Below are positions 56,359-64,000 of a stretch of DNA of 64,000 nt, one piece after another. The notes under the pieces are model-generated. The model worked only from the letters and a program-made list of their open reading frames with translations, did not search any database and was not told the DNA's origin. The DNA lies in assembly GCF_003858655.1 (NCBI RefSeq), contig NZ_RQXV01000010.1, positions 95,521-159,520 of the forward strand. The letters run 5' to 3'. Position numbers and translations under genes: made by a program. The stretch comes from Amphritea balenae (GTDB lineage Bacteria; Pseudomonadota; Gammaproteobacteria; Pseudomonadales; Balneatricaceae). Numbering within the stretch: position 1 is the stretch's first letter; every line of letters begins with the position of its first letter.

Positions 56359-57705
56359 TCAAAAAGCATACCTTATTCGCCCATAAACCGAACTGGCATC
56401 TTCAAACTGACCAAAGAAGGTATGCGGGTTATCGCCCCCAAACAGATTGCCACCCAGCGCCATGCTCAGATTATCATCAAAGCGATAGCTAACCGATGGT
56501 CGGATAAAATAATCATCATCACTGGGCGAATAATAACTAAAGAGTGACCAGATAAGATTATCCTGCCACATTCGATAATTTAATCTGGCGGTATACAGGT
56601 TCCGATATTGAGCGGGATGATAAGGAGATGCCGACGCGCTTTCTAAAGCGGTATAGTCCAGCGTCTGTTCCAGATAATACTGCACCCCAAGGGTTAACTT
56701 AGGCAGCAGCTCCCGCTCATATCCCAACAGAAAACGAAACTGATCATTGGGTTTTAGTGGATCATCGCCAGCGCTATCATCAGCCATATGCAAAGCGATT
56801 TCGGCGTTAGCCACCCCTTGCCCCAGATTACCCCGCATGCTGGCACCCAGCACATCCAATCGGGTAAAAATCGGTTCATTCAGAGCATTCAGGCCATTGG
56901 GTTGTTTCTGAAAGCCACGATAACCATAAAGCGCCCACTCGTTACTGTTAACAGTACCGGAAATACGTACAGCTAACTCGCCATTTGCAAAGCTGTTAGA
57001 CGGCTCCTCAGCATCTATTTTACCGGCAGGTGCCGCCACATTCTGGCCGACCTGAGGTGAAAACCATGAGAAGCGGTCGCCATTAATGTAGCGATCAGAG
57101 GTGAAATCAGGCATCCACACCAGATCCAGACTGGCTGTGTCACCAAAATAACTGGCCTTCGCGGCGGTTACCGGCGCTTTAAGGTATTCGGTATCACGCC
57201 CGGCGAAATAGGACTGCCAGTCTTTGGGGAACATATCATTGAGAAACAGAAGGTCCCCGGTTCCCCAGGTCAGTATCTGTTGGCCCAGTTTAATATCAAC
57301 CGATTCAGTGGCGCTGAAGCTATATGATGCCTCGCGCAGATCCGCCCGCATTCCATGCTTTATGCCGTCAGCATAAAAGTCAGCCTTCAGACTGTAGCGG
57401 TTGTCATTGTGAAAACCGCTGGTTTCCAGTCTGACCCGGATATCCGCTAAGGTATATTCTTCATCGAGGGCCGGATCGTCCTGTAACCGATGGCCTGTGC
57501 CGGCTTCTATAAAGCCGTTCCAAACACTCGATTCCTCTTCAGACCAGCTGTCATCACCCCAGCTATCATCATTTCTTTCATCCGCCCGGGCATCGCCAGA
57601 AGACTGATTATCTGATTGATCATCTAATTGGGCCATAACGGGATTTGTGATGAGAGAACCCGCTAACAACAAAGGGAACAATACAGTCTGAGTTTTATTC
57701 AGCAT
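56359..57705 (-). CDS. Outer-membrane beta-barrel protein of the RND operon
   Basis: A 448-residue outer-membrane protein. A signal peptide (cleavage near NPVMA-QL) is followed by an acidic, Ser/Asp-rich linker (residues 26-60) and alternating amphipathic strands to a C-terminal Phe, the BAM signal (GRIRYAF). It resembles the DUF1302-type or porin-like proteins that partner RND/MMPL systems. Last gene of the minus-strand operon; 12 bases separate it from the LolA-like gene. Confidence 0.8.
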   Translation of the reverse strand: MLNKTQTVLFPLLLAGSLITNPVMAQLDDQSDNQSSGDARADERNDDSWGDDSWSEEESSVWNGFIEAGTGHRLQDDPALDEEYTLADIRVRLETSGFHNDNRYSLKADFYADGIKHGMRADLREASYSFSATESVDIKLGQQILTWGTGDLLFLNDMFPKDWQSYFAGRDTEYLKAPVTAAKASYFGDTASLDLVWMPDFTSDRYINGDRFSWFSPQVGQNVAAPAGKIDAEEPSNSFANGELAVRISGTVNSNEWALYGYRGFQKQPNGLNALNEPIFTRLDVLGASMRGNLGQGVANAEIALHMADDSAGDDPLKPNDQFRFLLGYERELLPKLTLGVQYYLEQTLDYTALESASASPYHPAQYRNLYTARLNYRMWQDNLIWSLFSYYSPSDDDYFIRPSVSYRFDDNLSMALGGNLFGGDNPHTFFGQFEDASSVYGRIRYAF

Positions 57706-57717
57706 TCCGGCTCTCCA

Positions 57718-58524
57718 CTACTGTTTCGGACGCTTAAGCCACTGACGAGGTGGGTTACGTAACGAACGTTCTGAAAACACAGCCGTCTCCATACCCAGAT
57801 CGTAACGAATAAAACGGAACTCCATTGTGGTACTGGCACCACTCAGCAGATCACTGACTTTTGACTTAGTCACTGTCGGAAAGCCCTGAATAGTCTCAGT
57901 AGCCAGCACTTCTACCCGACGATAGAGTTTATCGTTGGCGTTATAGTATTCAATTTTAACCGGCAGCATGCTGCTCTTTTCGATCCATACCTGATAACGA
58001 CTAAATTCGACAGAAGCCGCATTTTTAGCGCTACTTTCCAAAACATAATGCTCAGCATTTGTTTCAAGTAAACGATGATTATCATCGCTCAGATTGCGAC
58101 CTGAAACATCTTCATAGAAAAAGTGTGAGCCAACAAAGCTGGTACGCTTATCGCCGGCAGAGATACGCTTAACCAGATCCAGCCCCGGCAGATAGAGCCA
58201 GCGATCGTCATCCCCCTGAGCATGCTTTTCAACCAGAAATACCGTATTGCGCACATCGGCAGGGCGACTGAATACCACCAGAAACTGCTGATCACCACCA
58301 TCGGCGTGATCACGGCGAAGAATAGTAAACTGACGCTGCTGCTTACGACCTTGTGCGTCTTCAATCAGCATGCGGGCTTCTGAGCGACCATCATCACCCC
58401 GATAATAGGATGCGACATTGGCCTTTTTCACAATCTCATTTACATCGGTTAGTTCCTCAGCCTGCACCGCTGTAGTCAGGCCTAATACCCCAGCCAGAGC
58501 AATACTTAAAAAATGCTTAAACAT
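57718..58524 (-). CDS. Outer-membrane lipoprotein-sorting (LolA-like) protein
   Basis: A 268-residue periplasmic protein with a signal peptide ending VQA (residues 20-22). The body is the LolA-like half-barrel of the outer membrane lipoprotein-sorting family, with conserved RWLYLPGLDLVKRIS and FVGSHFFYEDVSGRN. Such proteins carry hydrophobic cargo between membranes. Its start overlaps the RND gene stop by eight bases. Confidence 0.88.
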   Translation of the reverse strand: MFKHFLSIALAGVLGLTTAVQAEELTDVNEIVKKANVASYYRGDDGRSEARMLIEDAQGRKQQRQFTILRRDHADGGDQQFLVVFSRPADVRNTVFLVEKHAQGDDDRWLYLPGLDLVKRISAGDKRTSFVGSHFFYEDVSGRNLSDDNHRLLETNAEHYVLESSAKNAASVEFSRYQVWIEKSSMLPVKIEYYNANDKLYRRVEVLATETIQGFPTVTKSKVSDLLSGASTTMEFRFIRYDLGMETAVFSERSLRNPPRQWLKRPKQ

Positions 58525-61096
58525 GACTTTTCTCCTTCTCTAACTGGTCTTTCTTAACGCCGAATAGTGCATCTTTATTACTAATCATCTGCATTACAGC
58601 AGGTAACAGAACAATGGTAACAACCGCCGATACCGCCATAATGGTGGCAAGGAAGAAACCAACCGTAATATATGGCACTAATGGCGCAAACAGTAGTGGC
58701 GTAAAGCCAATAGCGACAACCACTGCGTTACGACTGATGGCACGGGATGGCCCTTTATAAACTTCATTAACGGTTTGCTGCCAGTCACCACACCGACGAT
58801 AGATAGCCCGGGTACGTTCCAGAAAGTGAATGGCGAAATCAACCGACAGCCCCAGCGTCAGCGCTGACAGAACCGCAATTGGCATATCGTAATCTTTTCC
58901 GATTACCCCTATCAGACCATAGATAAACAGGATAGTGACCGTCAGAGGCAACATCGACAGCAGACCAATTTTCACCGAACGGAACAATAAAACCATCATC
59001 ACCAGCACCATCACAAAAGCGCCCATCAGGCTCTTCAGCATGCCGTTAACCATGGCATCCTGCCATACCACGTTGATATAGGTCAGCCCTGCCCAGTTAA
59101 GCTTTACGTCCTGCGGCAGAGGATGCTCAGCTACATAGGCATCCACCAGTGCCAGCACCTGACTCATATCCTGATTATCACCGCTACTTAACTGCAGCCA
59201 GAGAACAGTCGAACGATAGTCAGGGGTTACCATGTGCCATAGATCATCAGGTCGGTGTGAAGACTGAAAACTCAGGATTGTCTGCGCCGCCGCGGTTGCA
59301 TTTGATGGCAAGCGATACTGTTCTTGCTCTCCTCCCTGCAATTCACGGTATACGGTTTTCAGTAAAGTAGGCAGGCCGTTACTCTTACCAATATATTCAG
59401 AGCCATCGAGATAGTTCTGTAGGTTGTCCAGATATTGCAGCGCCTCAGGGGTTAAAAAATACTTCCCTTCGCTTTGTGCCTGCTCAGTCAGATCAAGTAA
59501 CGCTAACCATAAAGATTCATTATCTGCATCGTCATAACTAAGTTGATCAAACAGGTTAATCAACTCATCACTATAAGCGGTAAAGTCTTCACCGGACACC
59601 CCGGCCAGTTGCGGCTGCAGATCGACACCCTGCTCAGCGGCTCTGTCATTGAGTGATTGCAGTAGTTCAGTTTTAAGATCACCTGATTTATCTAACACAA
59701 GGAATGCATTATAAGTGCCTGGGAAATGGTGATTCATCACCCGGTCAGCAACCCTTAGCGGATGGTCTGATTTAAACCAACGCACCGGGTTATCATTAAT
59801 CTGAATCTGTGCGACGCCGTAACCACTACCGACAATAACCAGCACAAACAGCACCAGCAATGTCTTAGCTTTGGCAATAGAAAAGCGACCGGTATATGAC
59901 AGCAACCGTCCCAAGCGAGAGCGATCATCTTCTTCGATATTGTGATCCTGCAACTGGGCCATACGCTTAGGTGACAAGCTGATGATATAAGCCGGCACCA
60001 GAACAATGGTCAACAGGAATGCCAGCATAATACCGAAGGCCACATGCAGTCCGAAGATCTGTACCGGTGGAATCGGTGTAAAGGCTAGCGAGGCAAAACC
60101 TACCGCCGAGGTCACTGAGGTAAATAACATCGGTGTAAACAGATGACTCAGCACTTCTTTCAACGCCGCTTTGGGATCCTCTCCCGGACGATAGCGATCG
60201 GCAAACTCCGACAAGATATGCACTGAATCAACCACCGCGATCGGCATCAGAAATATCGGGATCATTGAGCTCATGATATGCACGGTGTAGCCCTGGCCAA
60301 TCAATAGTCCCATAGTGATAATAACTGAGCCCATCGCCACAATCATTGGCGCACTGATCAGTAACAGACTACGAAAGAAGAACCACATCAGAATAAAAAT
60401 CATCAGACCAGCTAAAGGTGCTGAAATCGCCATCTGGATAAACATCTCTACACCAAAGGTATCCTCAGCGACCGGCAAACCTGAAATGTAATACTCACTG
60501 CTACCCTTCAGATTATCAATCTCTGTCTGAATCAGATTGGAGATGCGGTAGCTTTCGGACTTTTTGACAATCGGGATATAGATACCCGCCGCCTGTCCGT
60601 CACCGGACACCAGAGTATTATTCAGCAGGGGCAAGCGTTCAACTGCAGTACGGATCTGGTCGATGCCGGCCTGATCCTGTGGTACCTGTTTCATCATCCA
60701 TTCAAAACGGATAGTACCTGGTCCGTCGCTATCAGAGCTTAGCTGACTGATGTTATCAACCCGGTCCAGCGACATAAGATCCTGACTGATCACACCCTCC
60801 ATCCCGACGATCGCTTCAGAGAGTGTCTGTAACTCGGTCAGACTCTGACGATTATAAATCCCCTGCTCACCGGTATTAACCACACCCAGGACAATCATGT
60901 CATGCAGGCCGAAGGTCTGTTTAACCTGATCATGGAATAAACGTGCCGCATTATCATGGGGCAGCATGTTTTCCGGGTCGGTATCCACCTTGATCGAAGG
61001 GATCTGTAAGCCTGCCAGAACAACAAGAAGAAATACCCCCCAGAACACCGTTTTCGGGCGATTCATACTCAGATTGATCAGTGCGGATTTAAGCAT
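58517..61096 (-). CDS. RND/MMPL family efflux permease
   Basis: An 859-residue membrane permease with two repeats, each a hydrophobic helix, a large periplasmic loop (about 30-225 and 430-680) and five further helices. MMPL/RND landmarks are PIAVVDSVHILSEFADRY and ALTLGLSVDFAIHFLERTR, which carry the proton-relay acidic residues. Family members move lipids or hydrophobic compounds. First gene of the operon, divergent from the ArsR gene. Confidence 0.92.
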   Translation of the reverse strand: MLKSALINLSMNRPKTVFWGVFLLVVLAGLQIPSIKVDTDPENMLPHDNAARLFHDQVKQTFGLHDMIVLGVVNTGEQGIYNRQSLTELQTLSEAIVGMEGVISQDLMSLDRVDNISQLSSDSDGPGTIRFEWMMKQVPQDQAGIDQIRTAVERLPLLNNTLVSGDGQAAGIYIPIVKKSESYRISNLIQTEIDNLKGSSEYYISGLPVAEDTFGVEMFIQMAISAPLAGLMIFILMWFFFRSLLLISAPMIVAMGSVIITMGLLIGQGYTVHIMSSMIPIFLMPIAVVDSVHILSEFADRYRPGEDPKAALKEVLSHLFTPMLFTSVTSAVGFASLAFTPIPPVQIFGLHVAFGIMLAFLLTIVLVPAYIISLSPKRMAQLQDHNIEEDDRSRLGRLLSYTGRFSIAKAKTLLVLFVLVIVGSGYGVAQIQINDNPVRWFKSDHPLRVADRVMNHHFPGTYNAFLVLDKSGDLKTELLQSLNDRAAEQGVDLQPQLAGVSGEDFTAYSDELINLFDQLSYDDADNESLWLALLDLTEQAQSEGKYFLTPEALQYLDNLQNYLDGSEYIGKSNGLPTLLKTVYRELQGGEQEQYRLPSNATAAAQTILSFQSSHRPDDLWHMVTPDYRSTVLWLQLSSGDNQDMSQVLALVDAYVAEHPLPQDVKLNWAGLTYINVVWQDAMVNGMLKSLMGAFVMVLVMMVLLFRSVKIGLLSMLPLTVTILFIYGLIGVIGKDYDMPIAVLSALTLGLSVDFAIHFLERTRAIYRRCGDWQQTVNEVYKGPSRAISRNAVVVAIGFTPLLFAPLVPYITVGFFLATIMAVSAVVTIVLLPAVMQMISNKDALFGVKKDQLEKEKSHV

Positions 61097-61143
61097 GTTG
61101 AAGACCTGTTTTACGTTATAACTTTTTGTCGAATGAATGTATT

Positions 61144-61163
61144 ATATTAGAATATACTAATAT
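61144..61163. promoter_or_regulatory. AT-rich inverted repeat between the RND operon and the ArsR gene
   Basis: Arms ATATTAG and CTAATAT around AATATA, in the middle of the divergent promoter region. It is the best candidate for the ArsR operator. Confidence 0.65.
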
Positions 61164-61284
61164 TTTAAAGAGCTACATTAGAAAATTGAGATTTAGCCGG
61201 TAATACTCTAGAATCGGCTGATATATGCGGGGTTTAAAGTGATCCTTAAAATGCTGCAGCAATAATAAGATGATGGAGAAACCA

Positions 61285-61614
61285 TTGAGTATTACAGATC
61301 AGCAGATGAGCCCAGAGACCCTGGCGATGATGAAAGAGAATTCAAGCAAAGCCGCAAAGCTGATGAAAGCACTGGGGAATGAGAGTCGACTGCTGATACT
61401 CTGCTATCTGGATGGCAAAGAGCTTTCCGTGACCGAACTTAATCAATGCCTGGACCTGAGTCAGTCCGCGCTGTCACAACATCTGGCGGTACTGCGAAAA
61501 GATGGCTTGGTAAACACCCGCCGAGAATCTCAAACTATCTACTACTCCCTGTCAGGCAATACTGCGACCCGTATTATCCATACCCTACACGAGATGTTCT
61601 GTCCGACGATCTGA
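61285..61614 (+). CDS. ArsR-family regulator, BigR/SqrR/HlyU type
   Basis: A 109-residue winged-helix repressor. HTH region LSQSALSQHLAVLRKDGLV is followed by the wing RRESQTIYYSL. C40 (in LLILCYL) and C106 (in EMFCPTI) are 66 residues apart, exactly the spacing of the sensing Cys pairs of BigR, SqrR and HlyU, which respond to persulfide or redox signals. The ATG at 61270 is also in frame, but GGAG stands six bases before the TTG at 61285. It is divergent from the RND operon and probably controls it. Confidence 0.88.
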   Translation: MSITDQQMSPETLAMMKENSSKAAKLMKALGNESRLLILCYLDGKELSVTELNQCLDLSQSALSQHLAVLRKDGLVNTRRESQTIYYSLSGNTATRIIHTLHEMFCPTI

Positions 61615-61653
61615 TCCGCGAAATAATTATCGGCATAATAAATTATCGACAAA

Positions 61654-61682
61654 AAAAAGGGCTTAATATAAGCCCTTTTTTA
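61654..61682. terminator. Bidirectional terminator between ArsR and RTX genes
   Basis: AAAAAGGGCTTA / TAAGCCCTTTTT arms with an ATA loop, A-run before and T-run after. Confidence 0.92.
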
Positions 61683-61788
61683 ATCCTACCTTCAAAACCG
61701 GCAATACCAAGCATAAGTACTACATGGCAGTAGGCATAAAAACCCGCTATACGACAGGTTCTTAGTGCTTGTTCAGGTTCAGGTTCAC

Positions 61789-64000
61789 TTAAACAACCGT
61801 CCAGCTCGATGACAGCAACGGCTGTAGCTGCTCTTTAACCTCATCCGGTATCACGCTACCCACACCTGTTGGTGCATCAAATGCCGCCATTGCTTGTACC
61901 AGAGCATCGACATTTTCATCGTGCAAAATAGCATCGCGGGTTTCTATCTGTTCAACCTTATAAGTATCTCTTTTATACCAGCGCTGAATCGTTACCTGAT
62001 CATCACTACCAATCACATCAACCACCAGGTCTTCACCGTTACGGCTAAACCACAGGCTATCGGTGGTTTCGGCCTGACCGAAGACAATGCGATCAAGATC
62101 ATCTATTCCACCTCCGTTCAGCTCATAGACAACATCCTGACCATCACCTTCATCAAACAGATATTCATCTCCGCCAAGGCCTCCCAACAAACGGTCATTA
62201 CCTGTTCCACCGATCAATACATCATTCAGATCAGTGCTTTTGATATAATCGTTACCAGCAGCGCCATCTATTGCAGCAATATTAATAAGTTCCGTTTGTG
62301 TAAATATCAATCGGTTAGACATGTGATTACCCAGGATAATATTACTGCCTGCACCGCCATCGATCTGTTCAATACTACTGGTCGCGGCATGGCTCTTTAA
62401 GCCAATCTGATCATCAGCATCCGTAGCTATCACCCTATCAAAACCTTCTCCACCGTTATAACGGTCATACCCTTGTTCAGATGCTGTCAGGAATCGATCA
62501 TCGCCCTCACCACCAAAGAGACTGTCATCGCCTAATCCCCCTATCAGGAGGTCATTGCCAGCGGAGCCTTTCAGAGTATCGTTCCCCCCTCTGCCATCGA
62601 TATGAGCAATATTAATTAATTCTGTTTCGGATAAATCGAGGTAGTTTTTACCGTCATGCCCGATAATCACATTGTGGCCTTCAGCCCCATCAATCAGTTC
62701 AAGAGACTGGTAAGGTTTGTGTTTTTTAAGGGCAATTTGATCGTCCTGCTCAGTGCCCATCAAGATGTCATAGCCGAGATCACCGAATACAGTATCAAAA
62801 CCATTATCGCCTGCGGTTAATACGAAGATGTCATCTCCATCACCGCCGTTCATCACATCATTACCAGCACCACCGACAATGTGATCATTACCGGCATGGC
62901 CATAGAGCTTATCGACGGCATTCCCCCCTTCAAGACGATCATCTCCCTCATTACCGTAAAGGGTATCTCTACCTTCACCACCTTCAAGCCAGTCGTCACC
63001 CTGAAGTCCGCTAAGAATATCATCACCATTCAAGCCTAAAAGATGATCAGTTCCATCAGTACCCCGCATGTCGTCCTTACTGTTTGTACCCACAATCTCA
63101 TTATATAGAGGCTCGATCGTTAGCGAGAATTCATTGCTGACAGATAGTCCGTAGCTATCGGTCGCTGTGACTTTTAGCTGCAAGTTTGGGGCATCCATTG
63201 GAGGAGTACCTGAGAGAGTCAGTGTTTCAGCATCAAAGGCCAGCCACTCTGGTAGAGCAGATCCATCGGCGTCAGTCACCTGATAGTTTAAAGTATCTCC
63301 AGCATCGGGGTCAGTGAAGCTTTCAGGAGGGATAGTGTAGGAGAATAAAGAACCTTCGGATAATGATTGATCTGAGATTTCAGCAATCAGCTGAGGGGCG
63401 TTGTTGTAAGCAGCTTCAGTAAGGTAGCTACTGCTCAAAATCGTACCGTCGGCGAACTCCACCGACTCCATCTTGGAGTATGCGTTACTAAACGCATTGA
63501 TCAGCGTTATCTTGTCATCCGCCACCCCGGCAGGATCGGTGATCGACAACACAATATGATTGCCCTCACGGCTGACAGACACATGCTCGCGCAGGATCCC
63601 TTCACCCAGGATCACCTTATCCGCACCACCGTAATTAGCGTTGTTATAGTCGTTTATCGTATCCTGACCATCACCCCGGTTGAACCGATAGGTATCGGCT
63701 CCGGTCCAGCCTTCCAGCCGGTCATTACCCAACCCGCCAACCAGCGTGTTGCTGTAACCCCGCTGGCTATAACCGTTACTGTAGCGGTCGATCTTCAGAA
63801 CATCATCGCCATCACCACCAGACAGGCTGTTATGACCAAAACGGGCTTGTAGAGTATCGTTGCCTTCGCCGCCCTCCATCTGATCATTACCGTCGCCTGC
63901 ATTCAGACTATCATCACCAGCACCGCCCTCCAGTAGGTCGTTACCCGCACCTGAGGTCATACTGTCACTGCCCGCATCACCACGCATTACGTCATTGCCA
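61789..64000 (-). CDS. RTX repeat protein, C-terminal part (5' end outside window)
   Basis: At least 736 residues; the frame is open through the window edge. It has many calcium-binding nonapeptides of the GGxGxDxL(x) form in three blocks, one cadherin/Ig-like domain (about 63380-63100, DQSLSEGSLFSYTIPP to LTLSGTPP), two copies of a 110-residue module, then a haemolysin-related C-terminal region (LWFSRNGEDLVVDVIGSDD, ALVQAMAAF) and the WTVV end. The last 60 residues are the likely type I secretion signal. It may be an adhesin or toxin. No secretion genes are seen in the window. Confidence 0.88.
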   Translation of the reverse strand, partial: GNDVMRGDAGSDSMTSGAGNDLLEGGAGDDSLNAGDGNDQMEGGEGNDTLQARFGHNSLSGGDGDDVLKIDRYSNGYSQRGYSNTLVGGLGNDRLEGWTGADTYRFNRGDGQDTINDYNNANYGGADKVILGEGILREHVSVSREGNHIVLSITDPAGVADDKITLINAFSNAYSKMESVEFADGTILSSSYLTEAAYNNAPQLIAEISDQSLSEGSLFSYTIPPESFTDPDAGDTLNYQVTDADGSALPEWLAFDAETLTLSGTPPMDAPNLQLKVTATDSYGLSVSNEFSLTIEPLYNEIVGTNSKDDMRGTDGTDHLLGLNGDDILSGLQGDDWLEGGEGRDTLYGNEGDDRLEGGNAVDKLYGHAGNDHIVGGAGNDVMNGGDGDDIFVLTAGDNGFDTVFGDLGYDILMGTEQDDQIALKKHKPYQSLELIDGAEGHNVIIGHDGKNYLDLSETELINIAHIDGRGGNDTLKGSAGNDLLIGGLGDDSLFGGEGDDRFLTASEQGYDRYNGGEGFDRVIATDADDQIGLKSHAATSSIEQIDGGAGSNIILGNHMSNRLIFTQTELINIAAIDGAAGNDYIKSTDLNDVLIGGTGNDRLLGGLGGDEYLFDEGDGQDVVYELNGGGIDDLDRIVFGQAETTDSLWFSRNGEDLVVDVIGSDDQVTIQRWYKRDTYKVEQIETRDAILHDENVDALVQAMAAFDAPTGVGSVIPDEVKEQLQPLLSSSWTVV
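62158..62487 (-). repeat. 110-residue RTX module, copy 2
   Basis: Second copy of the module, with DDQIGLKSH, IEQIDGGAGSNIILG and ELINIAAIDG at the same offsets as in copy 1. Confidence 0.85.
62488..62817 (-). repeat. 110-residue RTX module, copy 1
   Basis: First copy, with DDQIALKKH, LELIDGAEGHNVIIG and ELINIAHIDG. Offset to copy 2 is exactly 110 residues, with no gap needed. Confidence 0.85.

Noticed and set aside
61894..62400. 168-codon ORF antisense to the RTX gene
   Set aside because: Repeat-rich coding DNA gives open antisense frames; no family features and no ribosome site.

Overview
The window comes from the chromosome of an aerobic or microaerobic, polyhydroxyalkanoate-storing marine-type gammaproteobacterium. 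Protein similarity and gene order fit the Oceanospirillales (Amphritea/Neptunomonas-like). The order lexA-sulA-small protein-DUF6586-like-topA is the one found in pseudomonads, and cbb3 oxidase, ccoGHIS, hemN and an FNR/ANR regulator also sit together as in that lineage. This placement is by recognition, not by a search. The window is mostly ordinary core chromosome: no phage, insertion sequence, CRISPR array, tRNA or rRNA was seen.

Layout. 1-5.5 kb: SOS genes (lexA 3' end, sulA), two small conserved genes and topA. 5.6-12.2 kb: DUF1653, a universal stress protein, the ABC-F ATPase Uup, lytic transglycosylase Slt, TatD and a glutaredoxin-like protein. 12.3-21.6 kb: a PAS protein paired with a zinc-binding chemoreceptor, PHA synthase, a MATE pump, a DUF3080 lipoprotein and a LapG/LapD pair (c-di-GMP control of a surface adhesin). 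21.7-24.7 kb: ProQ, TusA, ABM monooxygenase, RlmM and an alpha/beta hydrolase. 25-36 kb: the cytochrome cbb3 block ccoNOQP-ccoG-fixH-ccoI-ccoS-DsbD_2 protein-hemN-fnr, with two perfect FNR boxes (before ccoN and before hemN). 36-45.9 kb: apt, a periplasmic hydrolase/thioredoxin pair, rdgC, a periplasmic rhodanese, queE, a BASS transporter, a CDF metal exporter, a YigZ protein and a SulP transporter. 46-56.3 kb: two diguanylate cyclases, gor, xthA, uspE, a double DUF2892 protein, a DEAD-box helicase, a TauE/SafE transporter, a gamma-glutamylcyclotransferase and a DUF5610 protein. 56.4-64 kb: an outer-membrane barrel, a LolA-like periplasmic protein and an RND/MMPL permease in one operon, divergent from a small ArsR regulator, then the C-terminal part of a large RTX protein that runs off the window.

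The most interesting thread is a possible reactive-sulfur regulon. The ArsR regulator at 61.3 kb carries two cysteines 66 residues apart, the spacing used by the persulfide sensors BigR and SqrR and by HlyU. AT-rich inverted repeats lie in front of its own promoter region and the RND operon, the DUF2892 gene, the periplasmic hydrolase/thioredoxin operon and the rhodanese gene. Also of note are the three-part RND/LolA-like/barrel envelope system, the LapD/LapG pair together with an RTX protein that could be an adhesin or toxin, and the split PAS/chemoreceptor pair.
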